DNA of 64,000 nt, from assembly GCF_016865365.1 (NCBI RefSeq), contig NZ_AP024469.1:4653361-4717360 (forward strand). The letters run 5' to 3'. Positions 8,849 to 17,289 of the stretch are shown here, piece by piece. Position 1 is the stretch's first letter, and each line of letters starts with the position of its first letter. Under the pieces are notes generated by a model, which worked only from the letters and a program-made list of their open reading frames with translations, ran no database searches and was not told the origin of the DNA. Origin of the DNA: Geobacter sp. SVR. GTDB taxonomy: Bacteria; Desulfobacterota; Desulfuromonadia; Geobacterales; Pseudopelobacteraceae. The translations under genes and the position numbers were made by a program.

Positions 8849-8880
8849 CGCACTTTACACGGAATCATCGGGCACGAATA

Positions 8881-8915
8881 AAGGGGCCGGATCGCATGAT
8901 CGGCCCCCTTTCTTT
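8881..8915. terminator. Bidirectional terminator between ybhB-like and DUF2795 genes
   Basis: AAGGGGCCGGATC and GATCGGCCCCCTT form a strong stem around a GCAT loop. T-rich sequence follows on the plus strand and A-rich sequence precedes it, so it can stop transcription from both convergent genes. Confidence 0.8.
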
Positions 8916-8918
8916 GTG

Positions 8919-9188
8919 TCAGTGCTTTCCGGAATGCGTCGAAGAACTCCTGCCTTTACCCGCTTCCCGCTGTTCCTTGCCATACCCTTTCATCACATCG
9001 GTGATGCTTTGGTATTCGCGATCCTCCAGGTTCTGCAGCTTGCTCATGACCACCGATTCGGCCTTCTCGTGCTGGGCATGCTGGATCAGATCCTTCTTGC
9101 TGGCGGGGAAATGCATCCCTTTCAGGTTCTTGGTAACGTTGGCCGGGGATTCGCCGGTACCACGCCCACCACCACGTGAAATCGCCAT
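8919..9188 (-). CDS. DUF2795 domain-containing small protein
   Basis: The 89-residue product contains a DUF2795-like core, NLKGMHFPASKKDLIQHA followed by LQNLEDREYQSITDVMKG, at roughly residues 20-70. The family is common in small bacterial proteins of unknown function. The N-terminus is Gly/Arg-rich (SRGGGRGTGES) and the C-terminus is basic with Ser/Lys. The ATG at 9188 has a GGGAGGCAGATT ribosome site; the in-frame start 12 codons upstream has none. The gene stands alone, converging with the ybhB-like gene and sharing its terminator. No function is claimed. Confidence 0.8.
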   Translation of the reverse strand: MAISRGGGRGTGESPANVTKNLKGMHFPASKKDLIQHAQHEKAESVVMSKLQNLEDREYQSITDVMKGYGKEQREAGKGRSSSTHSGKH

Positions 9189-9395
9189 AATCTGCCTCCC
9201 GTGTTGCAAAATAGTCGCTATCACGACTTATGTAAATACTATCACCCATTTATCGATTAACAACACACAAGTGGCACTTTAATTATGCTATTAATCAACA
9301 AATACGTTTTAATGTGCAAATTGCAATAGCAACTTGTGCTGTTACACTTATTGTAAGTAGCTTGACCTCATCACATAAGTATTTGGAGGTACTTC

Positions 9396-10613
9396 ATGAA
9401 AGCAGTCGTATGGCAGGGAGTGGGCGATATCAGAATCGAAGATGTGGCTGAGCCCATGATCGAAGCGCCGGGTGATGCCATTGTAAGACTTACGGCCAGC
9501 GCCATCTGCGGGACCGATCTCCACATGGTGCGCGGCACCATGAGCGGCATGAAACCGGGCACGATCCTGGGGCATGAAGGGGTGGGAGTGGTGGAACAGG
9601 TGGGTCCGGAGGTGCGCAATCTGAAAGCGGGGGACCGGGTGCTGATTCCTTCGACCGTGGCCTGCGGCTACTGCTCATACTGTCGGGCAGGCTACTATGC
9701 CCAATGCGACAATGCCAACCCCAACGGGCCGCAAGCCGGCACCTGCTTTTTCGGCGGCCCGGAAAAATCGGGGGGACTGCACGGCCTGCAGGCCGAGAAG
9801 GCTCGCATTCCCTTTGCCAGCGTCGGACTGGTCAAGATCCCCGAGGGGGTCAGCGACGACCAGGCCATCCTGGTCTCGGATATCTTTCCCACCGGTTATA
9901 TGGCGGCGGAGCTGGCGGAAATCAAGCCGGGCAATACCGTGGCCATATTCGGCTGCGGTCCGGTGGGGCAGTTTGCCATTGCCAGTGCGCAACTCTTTCA
10001 GGCCGGGCGCATCTTTGCCGTCGACTGCATCCCGTCGCGGCTGGAAGCGGCCCAGCAGCAGGGGGCCGAGGTAATCGATTTTTCGAAGGAAGATCCGGTG
10101 CAGATGATAAAGCAGCTCACCGGCGGAATCGGCTGCGACCGGGCCATCGACGCGGTGGGGGTCGATGCCGAGGCGCCCCGTTCCGGGCCGGGCGCGGCCC
10201 AGTTCCGGGAGCACGAGCAGGAGTTCCAGCAGGAGCTGGCCCAGGTGGCGCCACAAACGCATTTCGAGGGTGACAACTGGCATCCCGGGACCGCCCCCTC
10301 CATGGCACTGATGTGGGGGGTGGAAGCCCTGGCCAAGGCGGGAACCTTTTCCATCGTCGGCGTATATCCGGAATCGGTGCATCTCTTCCCCATCGGACAG
10401 GCCATGGGCAAGAACCTGACTCTCAAGATGGGCAACTGCAACCACCGCAAATACATTCCCTTCCTGCTGGACCTGATTGCCGGCGGCACCATCGATCCGC
10501 TCAAGATCCTCTCCCGGCGCGAGTCGCTCAATGCAGCCATCGACGCCTACCGCGCCTTTGATCTGCGCCAGTCCGGCTGGCTCAAGGTCGAGCTGAAGGC
10601 GACGGTGCACTGA
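9396..10613 (+). CDS. Zinc-dependent alcohol dehydrogenase, formaldehyde-dehydrogenase-like
   Basis: This 405-residue medium-chain dehydrogenase belongs to the glutathione-independent formaldehyde/alcohol dehydrogenase branch, oxidising an alcohol or aldehyde with NAD. Catalytic zinc ligands are Cys38 (ICGTDLH) and His60-Glu61 (GHEGVG). The structural zinc site is Cys90, Cys93, Cys96 and Cys104. A Rossmann nucleotide motif FGCGPVGQFA lies near 189-198. An insertion near residues 265-300 (FREHEQEFQQEL) is typical of the longer members. An AT-rich 208-bp leader and TTGGAGGTACTTC precede the ATG. The real substrate cannot be told from the sequence, and the gene stands alone. Confidence 0.88.
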   Translation: MKAVVWQGVGDIRIEDVAEPMIEAPGDAIVRLTASAICGTDLHMVRGTMSGMKPGTILGHEGVGVVEQVGPEVRNLKAGDRVLIPSTVACGYCSYCRAGYYAQCDNANPNGPQAGTCFFGGPEKSGGLHGLQAEKARIPFASVGLVKIPEGVSDDQAILVSDIFPTGYMAAELAEIKPGNTVAIFGCGPVGQFAIASAQLFQAGRIFAVDCIPSRLEAAQQQGAEVIDFSKEDPVQMIKQLTGGIGCDRAIDAVGVDAEAPRSGPGAAQFREHEQEFQQELAQVAPQTHFEGDNWHPGTAPSMALMWGVEALAKAGTFSIVGVYPESVHLFPIGQAMGKNLTLKMGNCNHRKYIPFLLDLIAGGTIDPLKILSRRESLNAAIDAYRAFDLRQSGWLKVELKATVH

Positions 10614-10638
10614 GGCGCTGCGGCTTCTGAATGTTTCG

Positions 10639-10668
10639 GCCCGGAGGCTGTTCCTGTCGCCTCCGGGC
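10639..10668 (+). terminator. Strong hairpin after the alcohol dehydrogenase gene
   Basis: GCCCGGAGGC and GCCTCCGGGC form a perfect 10-bp stem with a 10-base loop 25 bases past the stop codon. It has no T-run, so it may be a weak or Rho-assisted terminator or an mRNA-stabilising hairpin. Confidence 0.45.
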
Positions 10669-10772
10669 ATGCCCTTTCCCCGCCTGACCACGAACCGTCA
10701 ACCGGTCTTCCCCTTCTGCCCAAAGAATCTCAACCGTTTCCAGGATAGCGACCTCACAGCATGGCCGGTTCG

Positions 10773-11792
10773 TCACACCTCGTTGTTGCGTCGGCTGGCC
10801 AGATCCCCCAGACGGGTCAGGATGGAGGGTGAAACCGCCGAGGTGCTTTCCAGCCCACTGTGCAGCCTGTTTCCACCGGCAGCCGGTCCCGGCATGACCC
10901 TGGCCGCCAGACGTGCACCGCTGGCGAACAGGCCGGGCAGGGCCGCGTTGGTCAGGTTGAGCAGCTTGGCCGGCAGCGATATGATCAGGCGCGATTTCCC
11001 GTAGCGGCAGGCCGCGACGATTTCGCGCGCCGCCCGCCGGGAGTTGGCCGAGAAGAGCGGATTGGTTCCGGAGAGGGAGAACCAGCCGAATTCCTTCCGG
11101 TATTGCCCCTTGAAATCGGCCCGCACGTGCGATCCGGTACGCATCAGTCCCGGCGCCACGGTGGTGACCCGGATGCCGTAGCGGGCCAGTTCGGCCCGCA
11201 TGCCGTCCGAGAGGGCGGTCAGGGCGAACTTGCTCATGCAGTAGGGCAGGAGGTGCGGCACCGATACGAGCCCTCCGATGGAGGAGATGTTGACGATCCG
11301 CCCGCCCCGCTGCCGTTTCATGTGGGGGGTAACGGCCAGGATCGTGTACAGCGGCCCCCAGGTATGGATCTTCATGGCGGCGTCATAATCATTCAGGTCC
11401 ATGTTTTCGGCCGGGGCCACCTGGATGATGCCGGCATTGTTGACCAGCACGTCGATCCGCCCGCGCGCCGCAGCAATCGCCGCCACTGTCTGTTCCACCT
11501 CCCGGCGATCGGCCACGTCGCAGCGATAGACCTGCACGTCCGCCCCCTGCTGTTCCAGCTCCAGTCCGGCCCGCTCCAGTTCGTCCACATCCCGGGCCAG
11601 CAGGGACAATTTGGCTCCTTCCGCGGCAAACAGCCGGGCCAGCTCCAGCCCCAGTCCGCGCGAGCCGCCGGTGATGACCACCGAAGCGCCCTTGAAATCC
11701 ATCCGCCGCATCTGGCGGGAGATCCCGGCAGCCACCAGTGCCGCTCCAGCCAGACCACAACCGATCGTGCAGAATTTCAACCTCTTCATCAT
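10773..11792 (-). CDS. SDR family oxidoreductase
   Basis: This 339-residue short-chain dehydrogenase has a hydrophobic N-terminal segment (residues about 8-24) that may anchor it to the membrane. The nucleotide-binding motif is TGGSRGLG near 41-48. An Asp-Val pair follows in YRCDVADR, NNAG lies near 117-120, and the catalytic Ser and Tyr-x-x-x-Lys are seen as NISSIGG and YCMSK. The C-terminal 60 residues extend beyond a minimal SDR. Two adjacent ATG codons are possible; a GAGG precedes them. The substrate is unknown, and the gene is isolated, facing the alcohol dehydrogenase convergently. Confidence 0.88.
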   Translation of the reverse strand: MMKRLKFCTIGCGLAGAALVAAGISRQMRRMDFKGASVVITGGSRGLGLELARLFAAEGAKLSLLARDVDELERAGLELEQQGADVQVYRCDVADRREVEQTVAAIAAARGRIDVLVNNAGIIQVAPAENMDLNDYDAAMKIHTWGPLYTILAVTPHMKRQRGGRIVNISSIGGLVSVPHLLPYCMSKFALTALSDGMRAELARYGIRVTTVAPGLMRTGSHVRADFKGQYRKEFGWFSLSGTNPLFSANSRRAAREIVAACRYGKSRLIISLPAKLLNLTNAALPGLFASGARLAARVMPGPAAGGNRLHSGLESTSAVSPSILTRLGDLASRRNNEV

Positions 11793-11988
11793 GTGACCTC
11801 GTTTCCCGCGGCTCGGCGCCCTGCATCGAAAGAGAACCGAGCTTGTGGAGTTATCGCAGTAGTTATCTAAAGTATAGCAGGTGGGGATGAGGTATGTGGG
11901 AAGGCGCGGCGCGAGCGGAAAATTGAAAAGGCGACTATCTGGCCGCCTTAAAAATCAAGCATAACGTTTCCTCGGAATCCCAGCCGCA

Positions 11989-12645
11989 TCAGTTCGCTGG
12001 TGTTTTTGAGTAGCTTTCGGCCGCCATACCGTCCGACTTTCCGGGGGAGGCGGCATTCGGATATAACAGTTTGACGAGCATATCCGTCGGGTCCAACAGA
12101 TTATCGGGCTGTTTCCCGTACCATTGCAGCCAATCGGTGGTGCCTTTCGTATAGAGTTCAAAATGAAGTTGCCTGGTGCCGCTTACCCTGCCGATTGCCT
12201 CCCCTTGCTTGATAGCCGCTGAAACCGTGATCTCGGGTTTCTCAAGCTCGGCATAATTGGCGACAAAATCGGCATGATCCACCAGCACCCCGTAGGTAAC
12301 TTCACCGTTTGCCCGGGTATAGAAGGGGGCGATTTTGAGTATGACCCCGTCGGCCAGGGCCTTGACCGGCGAACCGGCGCCTCCCGCAGGGTATATGTCT
12401 ACTCCGGCATGATTACGGGTGTTGCGGGACCGTGGAGCGCCAAAATAAGGATAATCCTGGGAATTTTTATCCCAGTGGCCACAGGCTATCGATTCCGTCC
12501 TGGTCAGGGGGTATTGCGGCCGGCCATCCACTGGTGCTACAAGTGCTGTTATGGGAGTTACAAGCGGTTCAGCTACAGCAGACAACGGACTCAGGGCGAT
12601 GCCTGAAATGAGGCAAGTATGGAATATTCTATTGAGGAAGTGCAT
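11989..12645 (-). CDS. M23 family metallopeptidase-like secreted protein
   Basis: The predicted 218-residue protein starts with a signal peptide (FLNRIFHTCLISGIALSPLSAVAEP). An M23 (LytM/peptidase) fold follows, with zinc ligands His79 and Asp83 in NHAGVDIYPAGG and a C-terminal LHFELYTKG giving His161. The usual HxH pair of active M23 enzymes reads Gln-Leu-His here, so the first histidine is missing. Activity on peptidoglycan is therefore uncertain and it could be a degenerate LytM regulator. The start is ambiguous because the frame extends 49 codons upstream to 12792; the internal start is preferred since the signal peptide begins there. It lies downstream of the trypsin-like gene on the same strand. 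Confidence 0.65.
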   Translation of the reverse strand: MHFLNRIFHTCLISGIALSPLSAVAEPLVTPITALVAPVDGRPQYPLTRTESIACGHWDKNSQDYPYFGAPRSRNTRNHAGVDIYPAGGAGSPVKALADGVILKIAPFYTRANGEVTYGVLVDHADFVANYAELEKPEITVSAAIKQGEAIGRVSGTRQLHFELYTKGTTDWLQWYGKQPDNLLDPTDMLVKLLYPNAASPGKSDGMAAESYSKTPAN

Positions 12646-13008
12646 CATGTGCGGTAATCCGATGAGTGGAAACAGGAATTGTGGAACCAGTTTAGCCGCT
12701 AATCCTATCGGTTCCACAAGCGCCAGAATCCAAGCCGGCATTAAAGGGTAACGAGGTGCACCAGCGTAACGAAGCCCGTCGGTCTCTTTCATAATTAGGT
12801 GCCCGCCCCTTTATTGCTCTTCATGGCATCCCACGATCGCACACCCAGACCCGATTTTCGCTCCTCGCGCAGATAGAGAACATGTCCCGGCAGATATTCC
12901 GGGACATGTTTTATCTCCAGAACTATTCTTCAGTGGCGTTTCTCTGTCACATAAGCCTGCATGGCGATCCAAGAGAGTCAAGCGAATCGAGTAACAGTGA
13001 GCCCTCTC
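12646..13008. other. Gene-free stretch between M23 and trypsin-like genes
   Basis: I see no further gene. It contains an in-frame upstream extension of the M23 frame (to 12792), judged untranslated. It also holds a hairpin, AACATGTCCCGG at 12879-12890 pairing with 12899-12910. The hairpin probably ends the trypsin-like transcript, though its T-run faces the plus strand. Confidence 0.5.
12871..12914. terminator. Hairpin terminator candidate downstream of trypsin-like gene
   Basis: A 12-bp perfect stem (12879-12890 with 12899-12910) is extended by an outer AGATA/TATCT pairing and followed by TTTTAT on the plus strand. Both flanking genes are on the minus strand, so its orientation is uncertain. 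Confidence 0.5.
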
Positions 13009-14253
13009 TCACCTTGGCAATGAATTAACTATTTTAGCTACCTCCTTGGAGCTGACAGCAAAATTTAGCCCTTGAGCTTGCTGGTTACGAAAAAGAGTAA
13101 ATGCATTTACTCCAAGTACTTTACCGCTGCTTAAAGAAATAAGCGGTCCCCCTGAGTTACCAGCATTAATGGCAGCATCGGTCTGGACGACATTTATGCC
13201 ACGCACCTCTTTTCGGTTTGCACTTACGATACCTTTGGTTACTGTCCATTCAAGTCCCTTTGGCGTACCGATTGTAATAACATCTGTACCCACAGGAGCT
13301 TCATCGGCATCTTCAATCATTAACCAAGTAAAACCGCTCCCTTTAACCTTAACGATAGCTAAGTCGAAAGCTTCTGTACGCCTAACTACGTCTCCTAATA
13401 ACGTCCGACCATCCCGGAGCTTCACCGATACATTACCATTATTACCAACGACATGAGCGTTAGTAACAATAAGACCATCTTTGGAAATAAAAAATCCAGA
13501 GCCAAATCCACTACTTGTTCGGATAATTGTAACTGCATCCATAAGATCATCATATTTTGAGGAAACATGCTGGCTGGCAGAATCCGGGGTATTGTTACTC
13601 CAGTTCTTTACAGAGAATTCTTTAAGAGATGGCTCGAGTACCACCTTCTCACCGATTTGTGAAATTTGTCTTTTTAATGTTTCTTCTAAAACCTGCTCAG
13701 CATGTTCTCCTATTACATTTGTTATTGCTGGTATAGTGATTGGCGATAGGGCGAACAATGTGAACCCGGTTATAAAGCCCAATGCATGAACCGAACCCGG
13801 TGTGTTATACATAGCGGTATCTGTTGCAACAAAATTATGAATTGTTGTATTTTTTGCATCTGTAAAATTTACCTTCAATGCCGTATCAAAAGTAAGGTTA
13901 CCACTCGTAGTATTTATTAAAGTATTTTTCCATATAGATTCATAAGTTACATTAAGGTCACAAAAACTACATCTTTTACCATCTGTCAGTATAACTTTTT
14001 CAAATATGGTAGAAAGTTCTGATTGTAATCCATTTGCTATAGCTCCAAGTTTAATATCGACTGAATAGCCGCCACCACCGAAAATAAAAGCCTTATTTTT
14101 GTTCTTTGAGGTGTCGACAACCCCAACTGTCAAATTAATCTTCGCACTCTCTTTTTGAGTGGCGGCATAGAAATCATCTCTAATGGCGCCCGTGTAAGTA
14201 CAACCGGTGATCAAAAAAATCATGACAATCAATGATAAAAACATAATCCTCAT
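13009..14253 (-). CDS. Trypsin-like (HtrA/S1C-type) serine protease fused to a lipoprotein N-terminal domain
   Basis: The 414-residue product is a lipoprotein: a hydrophobic leader ends in the lipobox LITGC, giving Cys18. Residues about 25-215 form a domain vaguely like YajG-type outer-membrane lipoproteins, with a hydrophobic stretch near 160-180. Residues 235-414 are a trypsin-like protease with the catalytic triad His267 (TNAHVVG), Asp297 (FDLAIV) and Ser367 (GNSGGPL). No PDZ domain follows, unlike DegP. The ATG at 14253 has a GGGGGATAAA site. The gene is strikingly AT-rich against its GC-rich neighbours, which suggests horizontal gain. Its substrate is unknown; location in the outer membrane or periplasm is inferred. 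Confidence 0.8.
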   Translation of the reverse strand: MRIMFLSLIVMIFLITGCTYTGAIRDDFYAATQKESAKINLTVGVVDTSKNKNKAFIFGGGGYSVDIKLGAIANGLQSELSTIFEKVILTDGKRCSFCDLNVTYESIWKNTLINTTSGNLTFDTALKVNFTDAKNTTIHNFVATDTAMYNTPGSVHALGFITGFTLFALSPITIPAITNVIGEHAEQVLEETLKRQISQIGEKVVLEPSLKEFSVKNWSNNTPDSASQHVSSKYDDLMDAVTIIRTSSGFGSGFFISKDGLIVTNAHVVGNNGNVSVKLRDGRTLLGDVVRRTEAFDLAIVKVKGSGFTWLMIEDADEAPVGTDVITIGTPKGLEWTVTKGIVSANRKEVRGINVVQTDAAINAGNSGGPLISLSSGKVLGVNAFTLFRNQQAQGLNFAVSSKEVAKIVNSLPR

Positions 14254-14420
14254 TTTATCCCCCACACAGAGCAATAATCAGTTAATGCCGAGCAGAATCT
14301 ATATTACAAAATTCAAAGTAATGTAAACACAATCTACTCTGAGATAAATATCCACCCTAGCTCAGCATGCTTCTCGCGCGCAACGCCTGGTCGCTGCCTC
14401 AAGGTTTTCCGATAATCGTC

Positions 14421-14906
14421 TCAGCCAGCCGTTTCAAGCGGCAGCTCTGTCTTGCTCAAAACCGTCCGCAGCGCAAAGGACGACTGTACCCGTAATACCC
14501 CCGGCAGACCAGTGAGCTTGTTGTGCAGGCGGACGTAATCGTCGGTATCCCGCACAATGACCCGCAGCAGGTAATCCACGTCTCCGGACATCAGGTAGCA
14601 TTCCATCACCTCGGGAACCGTGCAGATAGCCTCTTCGAAGGTACTCAGCTTCTCCCGCTGCTGGCCGTCCAGGGTCACCCTGACGAATACATTGCCAGCT
14701 TTCCCTATGGCGCTCTGGTTCACCAGCATGACATAGCGGTCAATGATGCCGCTCTGCTCCAGCATGCGAACCCTGCGCAGGCAGGCCGACTCCGACAGCC
14801 CGACCATCTCCGCAAGCTGCACGTTTGACAGACGTCCGTCCTTTTGCAGTACCGACAGAATGGTTCGATCGATCCTGTCGATGCCCGTAATATCAAGATT
14901 CTGCAT
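14421..14906 (-). CDS. Lrp/AsnC family transcriptional regulator
   Basis: The 161-residue protein is a feast/famine regulator: an N-terminal winged helix with LSVLQKDGRLSNVQLAEMVGLSESACLRRVRML at about 17-49 reads DNA, and the C-terminal RAM domain (from about 65) binds an amino acid. Wording such as MECYLMSGDVDYLLRVIVRD is typical. It is divergent from alanine dehydrogenase across a 200-bp gap with paired GAAATATT repeats, so alanine or a related amino acid is the likely effector and it probably activates ald and controls itself. The ATG at 14906 has an AAGAAAGG site. The regulatory link is inferred from arrangement. Confidence 0.92.
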   Translation of the reverse strand: MQNLDITGIDRIDRTILSVLQKDGRLSNVQLAEMVGLSESACLRRVRMLEQSGIIDRYVMLVNQSAIGKAGNVFVRVTLDGQQREKLSTFEEAICTVPEVMECYLMSGDVDYLLRVIVRDTDDYVRLHNKLTGLPGVLRVQSSFALRTVLSKTELPLETAG

Positions 14907-14923
14907 CAAAACGCCTTTCTTGC

Positions 14924-14943
14924 GAAATATTCCGTGAAATATT
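14924..14943. promoter_or_regulatory. Tandem GAAATATT repeats, candidate Lrp-type operator
   Basis: GAAATATT occurs at 14924-14931 and 14936-14943, and AATATT is itself symmetric. The pair lies just upstream of the Lrp-like regulator start and in the divergent control region of alanine dehydrogenase, the expected place for autoregulation. Confidence 0.45.
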
Positions 14944-15110
14944 ACTTACTTTAAAATGCATTCACAAGAAAATACCACTCACTTTCTGATAAACTGCGAA
15001 GCGCAGATTCTTCTGGAAAGCGGCCGGCCCCCGACTCTGCCATGCCTGGCAGAAAGCGAGAATCCCGTAGCGAGCCCGGAAAAGAGCAATCAACCAGAAA
15101 GGAAGCCACA

Positions 15111-16226
15111 ATGATCGTAGGGATTCTGAAGGAAATCAAAATCGAGGAGAACCGGGTCTCCATGACGCCGGCCGGCGTGGAGGTCATGAAGAGCAACGGG
15201 CACACCGTGCTGGTGGAGAAGTCCGCCGGTACCGGCAGCGGATTCAGCGACGAGGCCTACGAGCAGGCCGGTGCCGTCATGGTGGAGACCCCGGCGGAAA
15301 TTTACGGCAGCGCCGATATGGTCATGCACGTCAAGGAGCCGCAACCCTCCGAATATGACCTGATCCGCCCGGGTCAGATACTGTTTACCTACTTCCATTT
15401 TGCCGCAGACGAAGCGCTCACCCGGGCGATCATCAAGAGCAAGGCTATTGCCGTGGCCTATGAAACCATCACCGGCCCGGGCAATTCCCTGCCGCTCCTG
15501 ACCCCGATGAGCGAGGTGGCAGGCAGGATGGCTGCCCAGCAGGCCGCCAAATATGCGGAACGGGCCCAGGGGGGACGCGGCATCCTGCTGGGCGGGGTCC
15601 CCGGGGTACTGCCGGCCACCGTGCTGGTGCTGGGGGGCGGGGTGGTCGGCACCCACGCGGCCCAGATGGCCTGCGGACTGGGGGCCAAGGTCTACCTCCT
15701 CGATAGCAGCCTGGAGCGGCTGCGCCATCTCTCCGAAACCATGCCCAAGAACTGTTTCCCGGTCATGTCGTCGCCCGCCACGATCCGCGAACTGGTACAG
15801 GAGGCCGATGCCGTCATCGGTGCGGTACTGGTGGCAGGCGCCAAGGCTCCCAAACTGGTAACCCGCGAGATGCTCAAGACCATGAAGCCCGGTTCGGTCA
15901 TGGTGGATGTCGCCATCGACCAGGGTGGATGCTTCGAAACATCCCGCCCCACGACGCACACGGAGCCGACCTACCAGGTGGACGGCATCCTGCACTACTG
16001 CGTCGCCAACATGCCCGGCGCAGTGCCCCTGACCTCCACGGTGGCGCTCACCAACGCGACGTTACCCTATGCGGTGGCGTTGGCGAACAAGGGATGGCAG
16101 GGGGTGGCTCGTGAGAATCCGGCGATCAAGGCGGGTATCAACATAGCCAACGGCAAGGTGACCTATTGCGGGGTGGCCGAGGCCTTTGGCCTGGAGTGCA
16201 CGCCAGTGGACTCGATCCTTTCATAA
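15111..16226 (+). CDS. ald: Alanine dehydrogenase
   Basis: Alanine dehydrogenase reversibly converts L-alanine and NAD to pyruvate, ammonia and NADH. The 371-residue product begins MIVGILKEIKIEENRVSMTP. It keeps the pyruvate-binding Lys75 (HVKEPQ) and His96 (YFHFA), a nucleotide-binding VLGGGVVG at 173-180 and the catalytic Asp270 in DVAIDQGG. Length matches the family. AGAAAGGAAGCCACA supports the ATG at 15111 over an in-frame one 23 codons upstream. It is divergent from an Lrp-type regulator, a common arrangement in which the regulator activates ald in response to alanine. Identity is very secure. Confidence 0.96.
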   Translation: MIVGILKEIKIEENRVSMTPAGVEVMKSNGHTVLVEKSAGTGSGFSDEAYEQAGAVMVETPAEIYGSADMVMHVKEPQPSEYDLIRPGQILFTYFHFAADEALTRAIIKSKAIAVAYETITGPGNSLPLLTPMSEVAGRMAAQQAAKYAERAQGGRGILLGGVPGVLPATVLVLGGGVVGTHAAQMACGLGAKVYLLDSSLERLRHLSETMPKNCFPVMSSPATIRELVQEADAVIGAVLVAGAKAPKLVTREMLKTMKPGSVMVDVAIDQGGCFETSRPTTHTEPTYQVDGILHYCVANMPGAVPLTSTVALTNATLPYAVALANKGWQGVARENPAIKAGINIANGKVTYCGVAEAFGLECTPVDSILS

Positions 16227-16240
16227 CAGGCAAACTATCC

Positions 16241-16281
16241 GGGGTCGGGCCTACACATGTCCATTGTGTAGATCCGACCCC
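16241..16281. repeat. REP-like imperfect palindrome
   Basis: GGGGTCGG (16241-16248) and CTACACA (16251-16257) pair with TGTGTAG (16265-16271) and CCGACCCC (16274-16281), leaving a two-base internal mismatch and a seven-base loop. The arm beginning GTAG and ending in CCGACCCC recalls repetitive extragenic palindromes. It has no T-run, so a simple terminator is less likely. Confidence 0.5.
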
Positions 16282-16374
16282 TCGAGGTCTCTCCCAACCT
16301 TTTCTACGTCAACTACCCCACCTCAAGTGCCGATTTGCTGCCGCTCATGGCTCAACTCAGCGCAACGAAGACTG

Positions 16375-17022
16375 TTATTTCTTTTTCCGGTGCGTTTCGA
16401 GATTGAAGAACCAACCTGCCCGCCCGTGCTCAATGAATGTCTGGATAAAGCCCGGCACGGTTTCGATGCGATTCCAATCACGCTGCAACTCGCAGTGAAC
16501 CGAGTTCCACGTTGTCGGTCGTGCTCCCGCTTGAACCATGCGCTCCAGGGCGGCGCGGTGTGCTTCGGGTGACGTACCGCCGACCGCATCGGTCACGGGA
16601 TATACTTCAAAGCCTTCATTCAGTGCATCAAGGGTGGGGAATAAGAGACACGCCTCCGTCCAGAGTGCGCACATAATGAGCTTTTTACGGCCGGTGGCTT
16701 TCACCGCGTCCACAAACTCCTGGTCTTCCCACGAATTGATGCTCGTGCGGTCAATAGGCTCCACCCCCTGAAGCACTTCAGCCAGCTGTGGAATCGTGTC
16801 TTCGTTCACGCCGTTGCTGACGTTGACCGTCGAAAGGATAATGGGGAGCTTATACAACTGTGCGGTCTTGGCAAGCGCCACAACGTTGTTGATGAGCATC
16901 AACCTGTCCATTGACTCAACGGTAGAAACTTGCGGCGGTTGATAGTCGATCAGGATCAGAGCTGCGTTTCCCGGCGAGAGCATGATATCGTTTTCAGGTT
17001 TTCTGATAGGTGTGCTTTTCAT
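16375..17022 (-). CDS. Isochorismatase-family (YcaC-like) hydrolase
   Basis: The 215-residue protein belongs to the cysteine-hydrolase superfamily of isochorismatase and YcaC. Asp26 in ALILIDYQP and Cys125 in MCALWTEACLL are the expected catalytic residues, and VDAVKATGRKKLIM, EVYPVTDAVGG and EAHRAALERM are YcaC-like. YcaC proteins act on unknown substrates and form octamers. An AGGAGGATGCGTC ribosome site precedes the start. A perfect inverted repeat 22 bases upstream suggests a repressor-controlled promoter. It converges with ald across a REP-like palindrome and has no pathway neighbours, so the substrate is open. Confidence 0.85.
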   Translation of the reverse strand: MKSTPIRKPENDIMLSPGNAALILIDYQPPQVSTVESMDRLMLINNVVALAKTAQLYKLPIILSTVNVSNGVNEDTIPQLAEVLQGVEPIDRTSINSWEDQEFVDAVKATGRKKLIMCALWTEACLLFPTLDALNEGFEVYPVTDAVGGTSPEAHRAALERMVQAGARPTTWNSVHCELQRDWNRIETVPGFIQTFIEHGRAGWFFNLETHRKKK

Positions 17023-17043
17023 GACGCATCCTCCTTTCTTATA

Positions 17044-17060
17044 AATACTAACGTAGTATT
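17044..17060. promoter_or_regulatory. Perfect inverted repeat upstream of ycaC-like gene, candidate operator
   Basis: AATACTA-ACG-TAGTATT is a 7-bp perfect inverted repeat starting 22 bases before the ATG. A half-site TTAGTATTATTAA lies about 45 bases further up. Its position between promoter and start suggests a repressor site; no regulator gene is next to it. Confidence 0.45.
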
Positions 17061-17216
17061 AGGTCTCAGCAATGCATGGTGATTTGCGCGGTCTGGTTTA
17101 TGAATTAGTATTATTAAAAGGTTACCCAACCAATCTGTGTCAGGTATTCGATGCCTCATTAATGACAATCTTGAGCCGTAAGCGATGAGTCAGTAGAAGA
17201 ATAATTGTCAGGCATC

Positions 17217-17250
17217 AAAAAAGGACCTATGGCCACTGCCATAGATCCTC
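17217..17250 (-). terminator. Rho-independent terminator of the ABC-F gene
   Basis: AGGACCTATGGC pairs with GCCATAGATCCT (one mismatch, CACT loop) and is followed on the minus strand by six T residues. It lies 40 bases past the ABC-F stop. Confidence 0.85.
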
Positions 17251-17289
17251 TCGTCATATCCTGCAAAATGCACCGCGGCTGGGTTAATA

